Source: SpSt-333 sp040751955
GTDB taxonomy: Bacteria > Bacteroidota > Ignavibacteria > UBA10030 > UBA8401
Direction of reading: 5' to 3'
DNA: 64,000 bases
Assembly (NCBI GenBank): GCA_040751955.1
Contig: JBFMFY010000010.1
Coordinates: 12,434-76,433, forward strand
The position numbers and the translations under genes are program-made. Shown one piece after another: positions 27,773 through 35,400 of the stretch (position 1 is the stretch's first letter; each line of letters begins with the position of its first letter). Below the pieces are notes generated by a model. The model was not told the origin of the DNA. It ran no database searches and saw only the letters and a program-made list of their open reading frames with translations.

Positions 27773-30700
27773 CTACAATCTTGTATCCAGAATTTGCCGG
27801 GTTTTCAGGAGAACATCGTTAGGGGTATAAGGTTTAATCATGATATCGTTGACACCGGATTTGAGCAATTCTGATTTGACATTTGGATCAATAAATCCGC
27901 TTGCTAAAATTACTCGAGCAGTTGAGTTCATCTTTTTTATTTGCCGGAACAGTTCATCGCCTGTCATTTGCGGGAGCCCGATATCACTGATAACAAGATG
28001 AATATCGTTCATGCGGGAACGATACAATTCTAACGCCTCCTGTCCATTGGTTGCTTCAAGAACAGAGTAGCCGCTTGCTGACAAGTAATTTTCCAATGCC
28101 TGACGTAAATACTCTTCATCTTCAACTATAAGAATTGTTTCTGTGCCGCCGGCCAGTTCGGTTGACGAAGCGACGGTTGTTTCTTCGGCGAACAACGGTT
28201 TTTCTGCCGCAGGTATGTAGAGGCGAAATGTTGTACCGTGTCCCGGCTGGCTATCAACATCAATAAATCCGTTGTGCGAGCCGAGCACACCGTGCACCAC
28301 TGATAAGCCTAATCCTGTGCCATGACCGACACCTTTTGTAGTGAAGAATGGTTCAAAAATTCGTGAGAGTGTTTGATTATCCATGCCGATACCGGTGTCG
28401 GAGACGGTAAGTTCTACATACTGTCGTGTTGTGGCTTGAGGAAATCGTTTCATTAGTTGTTCGGAAGTTACACAGGAAGTAGTCAGCGTCAATGTACCAC
28501 CTTTCGGCATTGCATCCCGCGCGTTCACACAAAGGTTGAGGAGCACCTGATGAATCTGTGTGGCGTCAGCGATAATGGAGGGGATTGTTGAATCCAGTTG
28601 CGGTACAATGGCAATTGTGCGAGGGAACGTTTCGTAGAGCATTTTGGAAAGTTCTTTGATGATGATATTCACATCAAGCGGTTCAAACACAGATTCTGTT
28701 TTGCGGGCAAAGGTAAGCAGTTGTTTGACCAGCGACGCGCCCCGTTTTGTTGCCGTCGTAATTGCTTTCGTACTCTGTTCAACCTTGGTTCGATCATGCT
28801 GTACTCTTTCGAGAACCGACGCATGACCAAGGATAATGCCGAGAATGTTGTTAAAATCGTGCGCGATGCCGCTGGCTAATGTGCCGATGCTTTCCAATTT
28901 TTGGGCTTGCCGAAGTGATTCCTCTAATTGACGGCGCCGCGTATCATCGAAGAGATACCCTCGTACTTCCACCAGTCTTCCATTATCATTGTATTTGCCG
29001 ATAATATTTGCAATAAGGTACAACGGGGTACCATCTCTTTTCACCATTTGCAGTTCATAATACTCAAGTTTATGCTTTTGCAGCAGAAGCGACAGTATCT
29101 TTTCCCACTCTTGAGGTGTGAGGTGCAACGAGGCAATATTTGTTGCAAGCGCTTCATCGATAGAGCCAAAGCCAAAAATATTGACATAGGCAGGATTGCA
29201 TTGGCGCACGGTACCATCAACAGTAACAATATAGTTTGCCGTTAGATTTTCCATGAAGAATTGCAGATACTGCCCGCGTGACCTGAGTAATTCTTCTTCT
29301 GTTTTTTTACGTTCGTCAATATCACGCAAAATGTTTACGGCATTCACAAATGTTCCGTTGGTGTCAAACTCAAAGTACGTTGCCTGCTCCACCCAGAATG
29401 TTTTCCCTGTCTTTGTTTGCACTTTAAATTCCATCGTCATATTGGTTCGTTTTTCGTTTAACCATTGCTTGTAGGACTCCATTACCTGTTGGCGATGTTC
29501 CTCAGCAACTAAATGAAATGATGCCATACTCCTCAATTCTTCTTCGGTATAGCCGCTGATGAACAGTAATCCCGGATTATAATACGTAAAACGCCCCATC
29601 CGATCTGCTTCATAGTACGCCTGATTGAGATTTTCTACAATTGTGCGATAGCGTTCTTCGTTGGCTTTGAGCGCCAGTTCGGTGTGCTTACGTTCAGTTA
29701 TATCCTGCGCCGCACCGTAGATACGAATCACACGGTTTTCCTGTTTGTCCCATACTGGCGTTGCATAGTCTCGAAGCCACCGAACAGTTCCATCGCGGGT
29801 GACAAATCGGGTTTCAATGATATCAGAGGTTCCTGTTACAACCTTCAGTGCGTGTTGTTGCATCATCGGAAGATCGTCCGGGTGCACCATGCTTTGCCAA
29901 CCACCGCGTGCGTCAATCTCTGCTAACGTATAGCCAAATGCTTTGGTGAACGGATCTGATACCCATTCGCCTGTTAGAGTCATGTCGGGATTAACCCGAA
30001 AGGTGTATGCGTAGTCGGAGATGACACTTGCAATGTATCTGAATCGTTCCTCAGCAAGACGGCGTTTTTCTTCTTCCTTTTTTCGCTCCGTAATATCTTC
30101 AATGGCAAGGAGGATGAGTTTCGAATGATTTTGCTCCCGGAGTAAACGTCGGGCATTTAACTGCATTGTTCGTTCACCGATTTTTTCAAACTGATGGTGA
30201 ACTTCAAAATCATCAAAATGACTGTTGGCGGGGAGAATATTTTCCAGCAATGAGTGCAGTTCCGGAATATTCCACTGACCGTTACCGAGGTGGTACACTT
30301 TTTTGCCAATAGTTTCACGTTCAGTCACCTGAAAGACGTTGTAGAACGAACGATTTGCCAAGACAACTTCGAGTTTGTCATCGAGCACCAGTAATGGCTC
30401 CCGGATTGTAGCGATAATACTTTCAGCAAAATTTTTTACATCCTCCACCGCCCGTTGCGCATTTCGTTCCTGCGTTTGGTCGCGAAAGACAAGCACAACA
30501 CCAACAATATTACCGTTCGCATCTTTGATTGGAGCGCCAGCATCTGCAATAGGATATTCTGTGCCGTCACGGGAAATCAACAGCGTATGATTTGCCAGAC
30601 CAACAACTATACCTTCACGCAAGATGCGCTGAACCGGATTCGGGACCTTCTTTCTTGTGTTTTCATTGACAATATGAAAAACCATACTAAGCGATTTTCC

Positions 30701-30910
30701 CTGCGCTTCAGATTCCTTCCAGCTGGTTAATCTCTCGGCAACAGGATTCATGTGTAAGACTTTTCCTCTGCTATCGGTGGTAATAACTGCATCGCCGATG
30801 CTGTAGAGGGTTGTGCGGAACCATTCTTCACTTGCAACTGCAGATTTTATTCGTTGGGAAGAAGGGAGAGAATTTTTTCGGGATGATTTTTCTGATTGAG
30901 CTTTAACCAT
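27773..30910 (-). CDS. Multi-PAS hybrid sensor histidine kinase with receiver domain
   Basis: 1045 aa, no membrane segment seen, so probably a soluble sensor. About five PAS domains in a row (from EEWFRTTLYSIGDAVITTD near residue 30 to about 660), then HisKA with the phospho-acceptor His684 in SGIAHDFNNILG, an HATPase domain (NLCVNARDAMPKGG, DTGIGMD, GTGLGLSVVHG), and a C-terminal receiver (ILIVEDEEYLRQAL, phospho-acceptor Asp976 in LVISDIGLPQ, Lys in MIKPYTP). No response regulator or output gene is next to it, so its partner is unknown. It is flanked by repeat-filled gaps on both sides. Confidence 0.92.
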   Translation of the reverse strand: MVKAQSEKSSRKNSLPSSQRIKSAVASEEWFRTTLYSIGDAVITTDSRGKVLHMNPVAERLTSWKESEAQGKSLSMVFHIVNENTRKKVPNPVQRILREGIVVGLANHTLLISRDGTEYPIADAGAPIKDANGNIVGVVLVFRDQTQERNAQRAVEDVKNFAESIIATIREPLLVLDDKLEVVLANRSFYNVFQVTERETIGKKVYHLGNGQWNIPELHSLLENILPANSHFDDFEVHHQFEKIGERTMQLNARRLLREQNHSKLILLAIEDITERKKEEEKRRLAEERFRYIASVISDYAYTFRVNPDMTLTGEWVSDPFTKAFGYTLAEIDARGGWQSMVHPDDLPMMQQHALKVVTGTSDIIETRFVTRDGTVRWLRDYATPVWDKQENRVIRIYGAAQDITERKHTELALKANEERYRTIVENLNQAYYEADRMGRFTYYNPGLLFISGYTEEELRSMASFHLVAEEHRQQVMESYKQWLNEKRTNMTMEFKVQTKTGKTFWVEQATYFEFDTNGTFVNAVNILRDIDERKKTEEELLRSRGQYLQFFMENLTANYIVTVDGTVRQCNPAYVNIFGFGSIDEALATNIASLHLTPQEWEKILSLLLQKHKLEYYELQMVKRDGTPLYLIANIIGKYNDNGRLVEVRGYLFDDTRRRQLEESLRQAQKLESIGTLASGIAHDFNNILGIILGHASVLERVQHDRTKVEQSTKAITTATKRGASLVKQLLTFARKTESVFEPLDVNIIIKELSKMLYETFPRTIAIVPQLDSTIPSIIADATQIHQVLLNLCVNARDAMPKGGTLTLTTSCVTSEQLMKRFPQATTRQYVELTVSDTGIGMDNQTLSRIFEPFFTTKGVGHGTGLGLSVVHGVLGSHNGFIDVDSQPGHGTTFRLYIPAAEKPLFAEETTVASSTELAGGTETILIVEDEEYLRQALENYLSASGYSVLEATNGQEALELYRSRMNDIHLVISDIGLPQMTGDELFRQIKKMNSTARVILASGFIDPNVKSELLKSGVNDIMIKPYTPNDVLLKTRQILDTRL

Positions 30911-31032
30911 ACACTCACCGTTTTATTTACTGATGAGATAAACTCAACAACAAAAGGGACTAAATGGTGCAAATATAAGTAAATTTGTCCAAACTGAAAA
31001 CGTGTGTTCAAGATCTTAACTTAATAACTGAT

Positions 31033-31229
31033 GTTACGCAAAGCGCTAAAAACCAACCCTCATTCCCGCCTGCCTTGCCGTCAGGCAGGGACGTTTTTAG
31101 CGTGAATCTATACAATGGATGCCCGACTAAAGTCCCGCTTTTAGGATCCCGCCCGAAGCGGGATTCAAAAGGCGGAACATTTGGGCATGACGAACTAACT
31201 TTGTAAGGCAGATTTTTTCTCTGCGTAAC
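31033..31229. repeat. Inverted-repeat element bounded by GTTACGCA/TGCGTAAC
   Basis: Perfect 8-bp terminal inverted repeats enclose about 197 bp with two internal palindromes (CCTGCCTTGCCGTCAGGCAGG and ATCCCGCCCGAAGCGGGAT). No coding capacity. Different in sequence from the MITE-like family next to it. Confidence 0.6.
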
Positions 31230-31247
31230 ATGAGTTAATCTGTAAAA

Positions 31248-31425
31248 GTGACTTTTGAAATATTCATTATTCATGTCATTTCGAGCGAAGCGAGAAATCT
31301 GATTGGGGATTTTGAAAGAATCTCTCAGATTCCTCGTCGCTACGCCTGCCTTTGCCGAAACGAAGCATCGGCTTCGTGCAGGCAGGCTCCTCGGAATGGA
31401 AACAAGGTGGATTTTTCAGAAGTCT
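31248..31425. repeat. MITE-like repeat, copy B (opposite orientation)
   Basis: Reverse-orientation relative of the element at 27565, including the internal CGAGCGAAGCGAG and CCTGCCTTTGCCGAAACGAAG parts. Ends are GTGACTTTTGAAA and TTTCAGAAGTCT, imperfect on the left. TGTAAAA flanks both sides (31241-31247 and 31425-31431), suggestive of a target duplication. Confidence 0.75.
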
Positions 31426-31634
31426 GTAAAAATAAAGGAAGAAGTTGAAAGCACTTCGTGTATTTCGGACGAATCTATCTTGTTAGAGGTACGTGGTGGG
31501 GGAGAGAAGTCTAATTTCGCCACACAGAATTCATTAACATAGACTATAAACTCATTCCCACTCTCCTGCGCGGGAATGTTATGACTGTAAGTTCTCGCTC
31601 TCACGCAGACAGTGTGTGTGAAAAGTCGATTCTC

Positions 31635-31743
31635 GTCATGTTGAGTCCCGCCTTCCTGCGGGATAAACTCCGCGGAACATCCGGAATTTCTCTGGTTTCT
31701 TCACAGAGTTTACACTGAGCGAAGCGAATGTGTTCAGAATGAC
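31635..31743. repeat. Palindromic repeat of the GTCATtcTGA/TCAGAATGAC family
   Basis: Begins GTCATGTTGAGTCCCGCC and ends GTTCAGAATGAC, with internal palindromes such as CCCGCCTTCCTGCGGG. Related elements are found at several other places in the window, both between and inside genes. Confidence 0.6.
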
Positions 31744-31850
31744 TATGCTCAATAGTTAGTTTTCATACATTCTGAGAGCGTGTAAGCGAAGTCGAAAATA
31801 TACCTGGATAATCTCATTTCCGCGCCCGTGTGTGAATGTTCAATTTCTTA

Positions 31851-32693
31851 TTACGACAATCCCGAGCGATAACTCGGATAAAGCGGCTCCCAGTCCAATT
31901 CCGTTTTAATCAGTCGGTTGCTGCAGCCGAGGGAAGGTATGTTGGTACCATCTGAGGTTGGTTCTGGTCCCCCTTCCAGGTGAGCAATATAGGTCAGCAA
32001 TTCGCGGTACGTGACAGGATGATCGTCAACTACATTGTAGATGCTTTGTGCTGATGCATGTTCCGAAGCAGCAACAATTGCCCGCGCCATGTCTGCGGCA
32101 TGGATGAGTGAGACAAGGGCATTGCTGTTTGCCGGAATCCGAAGCGTTCCTGCTTTTCCTGCATCCCGCCATGATCGTTCCAATCCTGTTGACGGACCGT
32201 AGAAATATCCGCCCCGCAGTATGCACCAATCGAGTCCGCTTTTTTTCACGGACTCTTCCATGTCAAGAGCGGATTGGATGTACGGCGACGGCTGAAGCGG
32301 AAACGATTCATCGACGATCTGTGCGCCGTAGTCTCCGTACAGCATGGTAATACTCTGTTGAATATAACGCCGGACGTTCATGCGCTGTGCGCACTCGAGA
32401 AGATTGCGTGTCCCTTCACGGCGGATGCGGTCGTTCATCGTCCAATCGCCCCCAGCTACATTGCTGGGAATTGCCGTAGCGGAATGAATGACACAGTCGC
32501 TTCCTTTCAGCGGCTGCAACAATGTGCCGGCATCAAGAATGTCGCCGATGAACGAACGAATGCCAAGGTGTTCCAGTGATACCACCTGTTCCTTTTTCCG
32601 GACGATTGCACGGACCTGATGTCCTCGTTCGAGCAGATGGGGGAGAAGGTTCCTGCCAAGTACGCCGGTAGCACCGATGATTGTGATAATCAT
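31851..32693 (-). CDS. NAD(P)-dependent epimerase/dehydratase (extended SDR, NmrA-like)
   Basis: 280 aa from the ATG at 32693, chosen because GAGAGGA sits 9 nt before it and the protein then opens directly with the Rossmann motif (IITIIGATGVLGRNLLPHLLERGH). GxxGxxG is intact; the active-site Tyr region is less clear (YIQQSITMLYGDYG). The substrate is unknown; such proteins act on nucleotide sugars, quinones or as redox sensors. Its 3' neighbour region is repeats, and it is 70 bp downstream of the metallo-beta-lactamase-fold gene on the same strand. Confidence 0.75.
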   Translation of the reverse strand: MIITIIGATGVLGRNLLPHLLERGHQVRAIVRKKEQVVSLEHLGIRSFIGDILDAGTLLQPLKGSDCVIHSATAIPSNVAGGDWTMNDRIRREGTRNLLECAQRMNVRRYIQQSITMLYGDYGAQIVDESFPLQPSPYIQSALDMEESVKKSGLDWCILRGGYFYGPSTGLERSWRDAGKAGTLRIPANSNALVSLIHAADMARAIVAASEHASAQSIYNVVDDHPVTYRELLTYIAHLEGGPEPTSDGTNIPSLGCSNRLIKTELDWEPLYPSYRSGLS

Positions 32694-32762
32694 GTAAGGC
32701 ATTCCTCTCGTAGTGAGATTCCAATTTGTTCCCATGATGCAGCGTGAAGGGGAGGAAATGCA

Positions 32763-33512
32763 TCATTTTGCTGTCAGGTCTATCGTATGATCGATCAACT
32801 CAATCCCGCCGTATGTTCCGTGCCCCGGGACTACCACTTTTGCATCTGGAAAAGCATCTCTTATTTTCTTCAACGTCTTCGGGTACTCTTTCAGATCGCC
32901 GTCATCGGTATATCCGAGGTCGCGTGATTTCATCTCCTTCACCATGCAGTCGACAAAGAGTATCTTTTCCTTCGGGATCCACACCACGATATTGTCCATG
33001 GTATGAGCGGCTCCGAAATACCGGCAGACGATCTCGTACGAGCCGAACATGATGGTGGCTGAATCGGTGAATCCCTTTTTCGGCACCGGCAAATTCTTCT
33101 CCCTGGCAATCGTTCTCGTCATTTCGTGCGCGTACGACGGAATTCCGGCGTCGATGATGTGCTGCAATCCACCCATGCTGTCCCCGTGCCAGTCGTTGGT
33201 GATGAATCCTGCGATGGTGTGTTTCAGCGAGTCGCGGAGGTAGGAGAGGAGTTGGCGGGTGACGGAATCAATCATCGGTGTGTCGAAGATGAAGGCTCTC
33301 CCGTTTTCAACTAATATCATCCCGTTAGACCCGAGCCGTCCGTATGTTTCGGACTGCGAGAACGATTCGTGGATGAACGTGTGATCGGAGATGCGGATCA
33401 GGCGCAAGTTGGGATTGATCTCGATGACAGTATTCTGCGCGTTCAGTTCACCCATCGATAAAACGGAAAAGAGAACGATCAGTACAATACTGTTGGGCAG
33501 AGTCAGTTTCAT
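32763..33512 (-). CDS. Secreted subclass B1-like metallo-beta-lactamase-fold hydrolase with an altered first zinc ligand
   Basis: 249 aa with a signal peptide (KLTLPNSIVLIVLFSVLSMGELNAQ), so probably periplasmic. B1 landmarks: NDWHGDSMGG (the His118 and Asp120 equivalents), GAAHTMDNIVVW (His196), FVDCMVKEMKSRDLG (Cys221) and VVPGHG (His263). The position normally held by His116 appears to be Asp (NDWHGD against HxHxD), so one zinc site may be weak or differ. It could be a true beta-lactamase of low activity or a relative with another substrate. No regulator or resistance gene adjoins it. Confidence 0.8.
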   Translation of the reverse strand: MKLTLPNSIVLIVLFSVLSMGELNAQNTVIEINPNLRLIRISDHTFIHESFSQSETYGRLGSNGMILVENGRAFIFDTPMIDSVTRQLLSYLRDSLKHTIAGFITNDWHGDSMGGLQHIIDAGIPSYAHEMTRTIAREKNLPVPKKGFTDSATIMFGSYEIVCRYFGAAHTMDNIVVWIPKEKILFVDCMVKEMKSRDLGYTDDGDLKEYPKTLKKIRDAFPDAKVVVPGHGTYGGIELIDHTIDLTAK

Positions 33513-33566
33513 TTTTTCCTTTTGTATGTTTTCTCATTCCCACGATCGAGCGCGGAAACGAAGTGA

Positions 33567-33947
33567 TTATTTCCTCCTCATCCACAGCGCGCCGTTCTCC
33601 CGCACATCTTTTGCGCGGTACGCGGCGATCTTGCGAATGAGCGTTTTGGGAAGCGGCTTGTCGTACGGCAATTGGATCGTATCATTGCCGGTGGTGAATG
33701 CCGCCAGTTCTTTTTTGAACGGCGCAAGGGAAGAATGCGTCGGCATAAAATTGATATGCGAACGGTGCGCTGTATATGCGAAGAGAATGCGCTCCTCTTC
33801 AAAGGCCGGTGATCCCCACTTGATTGATTCGGTTGCTTTCGGCGCCACTTTTTTCAATATGGCACGCAGTTCGCGCAGCATCTTTTGCGCCTCTTTAGGC
33901 GCCAATGCGATGTAGTCGTCGATGGTGGTTGGTTTGGGTTTGGGCAT
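33567..33947 (-). CDS. DUF1801 domain protein
   Basis: 126 aa. Begins PKPTTIDDYIALAPKEAQKMLRELR and has IKWGSPAFEEERILFAYTAHRSHINFMPTHSSL, the pattern of the DUF1801/YdhG family, which shares a fold with CyaY/frataxin-like proteins. No catalytic role is established. A second, distant member sits inside the cbb3 cluster at 44173. Small cytoplasmic protein; function unknown. Confidence 0.8.
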   Translation of the reverse strand: MPKPKPTTIDDYIALAPKEAQKMLRELRAILKKVAPKATESIKWGSPAFEEERILFAYTAHRSHINFMPTHSSLAPFKKELAAFTTGNDTIQLPYDKPLPKTLIRKIAAYRAKDVRENGALWMRRK

Positions 33948-33986
33948 GGGAGTAAAATTTGAATGCAGAAATGTATCCGGATTGAT

Positions 33987-34221
33987 TTACTCGGAATAAA
34001 ATTCTTTTTTCAATTCTTCTTCATTGATATACCTGCTCGCTTGTCTGATGATCGCATGAAGCGTGCCAGTATCGATTAATGGTCAGTGTCTGTTTTTCAA
34101 GAGCGGTGGGATTCCTTCAGAGTTTGACGTGACTACCACGCTGCGAGATAACTGCAAAACCGAACTTCATAAGAATTGCAACAACTTCTTTACCAGAAAG
34201 TCGTTTTAACTTAGGCGGCAT
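33987..34221 (-). pseudogene. Decayed hicA-like mRNA interferase gene
   Basis: Starting inside hicB, the frame reads PPKLKRLSGKEVVAILMKFG followed by FAVISQRGSHVKL, a HicA/YcfA N-terminus including the catalytic His context GSHVKL, then meets TGA. Shifted frames downstream continue with TALEKQTLTI and DTGTLHAIIRQASRYINEEE up to a stop at 33987. At least two frame disruptions are needed to join these pieces into the usual about 78-aa protein, so the toxin is dead. Confidence 0.75.
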
Positions 34222-34447
34222 ATGCAGGTTCAACTTCCATCGTGACTACGAGCGCCGGATTTTTTATAAAGCCCATCGCTTCATGATCTTCTCCATCAAA
34301 GTGAAGCGCAACCGCTTCCTGCAAATTTGCGATCACCTCATCAATTGTCTTTCCTTGCGTCACCACGTTGATGCCGATACACTCGGCAACAAGCAACTGT
34401 TCTCCCTTGCTGATCACAGCGGTAATCGTGTGCTTTAGATTTTTCAT
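34211..34447 (-). CDS. hicB: HicB-like antitoxin
   Basis: 78 aa. The pattern VISKGEQLLVAECIGINVVT, then QGKTIDEVIANLQEAVALHF is the HicB-like antitoxin fold (partial RNase H fold). It overlaps the start of the decayed hicA by 11 bp, the usual arrangement for this TA type when the antitoxin comes first. With the toxin broken it may be a leftover or may still regulate other partners. GAGAGA precedes the start. Confidence 0.8.
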   Translation of the reverse strand: MKNLKHTITAVISKGEQLLVAECIGINVVTQGKTIDEVIANLQEAVALHFDGEDHEAMGFIKNPALVVTMEVEPAYAA

Positions 34448-34798
34448 GTTCGTCTCTCTCTTCGTTTGCTCTCGTTATCTGATGCAAGATATATAAAATG
34501 CCGTCTGTTTTCAATTCTTCTGCGCCTCTTTCGACGCGGAGCGTCAGCAGTTGCCTTCCCACGCAGAGTGTAAAAACAAGGCGTAGAGTCCCGTGATGAT
34601 CCAGATACGATACAGCACGCCGGCGAGTCGGGCGGTTTTCTTCGTTGGGTTTATGGTATCTCTCCGTTAGTTTGTATGGACTCTATCTACTCGCGATACG
34701 ATGAATATGTTCCATACATCTCGTTCCTGAGGTCTCTTTGAAGTGATGTTTTTTCGACGCTGAGCGTTAGAAGTTACATCTCCACCGGAGCGTGGGAA
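34448..34798. other. 351-bp gap with two related repeat segments, no gene
   Basis: Two similar segments, TCGACGCGGAGCGTCAGCAG near 34529 and TCGACGCTGAGCGTTAGAAG near 34754, are followed by CACGCAGAGTG and GGAGCGTGGGAAC respectively. They resemble the widespread repeats of the type CACGCAGAGCGTGGGAAC. They flank the A+T-rich two-gene cassette on its 3' side. No coding frame or terminator is convincing. Confidence 0.5.
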
Positions 34799-35383
34799 CT
34801 AAATGACCTGTGAATCTTTGAGAATGGATCTTAATCTTTTTCTAATATTTTTTTCGATCCCAAAAGATTTATTTTTACACTCAAATATTAGATCCCGACT
34901 ATTCAATCGATCTAAATCCTTCATCATGTCATTTACATTATAAGTTTGACTATAGGACCCCATCCTGTACTCTGAGATATCGTTTACCTCACTAATTGAT
35001 TTTATTCGTTCAACGTATAATTTTTCAAACTTCTTCCAATTACAAATAATAAGTCCTTTTGAACTTAAAGCAATCAAATAGTCGGGTGAAGCTAATTGCG
35101 ATTTAGGATGAATCCAATTTCTAAATTGATGTTTAGTAAAATTGATTTTATTTAGTTTCACTTCAAAGGACAATATACAATTAGAATTTTTGTAAAAGAG
35201 GATATCTCCCGAGAGTTTCTTTGTCCCATCTGGGTTCACGTAAGCAGGTACGACATTTGAAAGAGAATATAGTGTTGGTAACAAATATGTTGCAACGAAG
35301 TGATGTTCGCCTGGGATTCTCATTCCCTCGTTATGATTCATTAATAAAAATCTATCAATATAGTTTTTAAGAGTTCTCACCAT
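34799..35383 (-). CDS. Small PD-(D/E)XK-like nuclease candidate partnered with GHKL ATPase
   Basis: 194 aa. I do not recognise a named family. The stretch KLSGDILFYKNSNCILSFEVK gives Asp60, Glu74 and Lys76 in the spacing of a PD-(D/E)XK restriction-endonuclease core, after an alpha-helix with GEHHFVATYLLPTLY. It lies 17 bp downstream of the GHKL ATPase gene on the same strand, so the two are an operon. A+T content is clearly higher than in the surrounding genes. It is probably the nuclease or specificity partner of a defence-type system (inference). Confidence 0.6.
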   Translation of the reverse strand: MVRTLKNYIDRFLLMNHNEGMRIPGEHHFVATYLLPTLYSLSNVVPAYVNPDGTKKLSGDILFYKNSNCILSFEVKLNKINFTKHQFRNWIHPKSQLASPDYLIALSSKGLIICNWKKFEKLYVERIKSISEVNDISEYRMGSYSQTYNVNDMMKDLDRLNSRDLIFECKNKSFGIEKNIRKRLRSILKDSQVI

Positions 35384-35400
35384 TTCAGAAAGAAATTGAA

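Larger units (their letters stand above)
30911..31850. other. 940-bp intergenic region made largely of repeats
   Basis: No convincing gene. It contains the element bounded by GTTACGCA/TGCGTAAC (31033-31229), MITE-like copy B (31248-31425) and a TCAGAATGAC-type palindromic element (31635-31743). The remaining stretches (31432-31634 and 31744-31850) show no recognisable signal beyond short palindromes. Confidence 0.7.

Noticed and set aside
34529..34800. CRISPR or TA remnants in the gap beside the nuclease operon
   Set aside because: Only two diverged copies of a common CACGCAGAGCGTGG-type repeat; no spacers and no frame.
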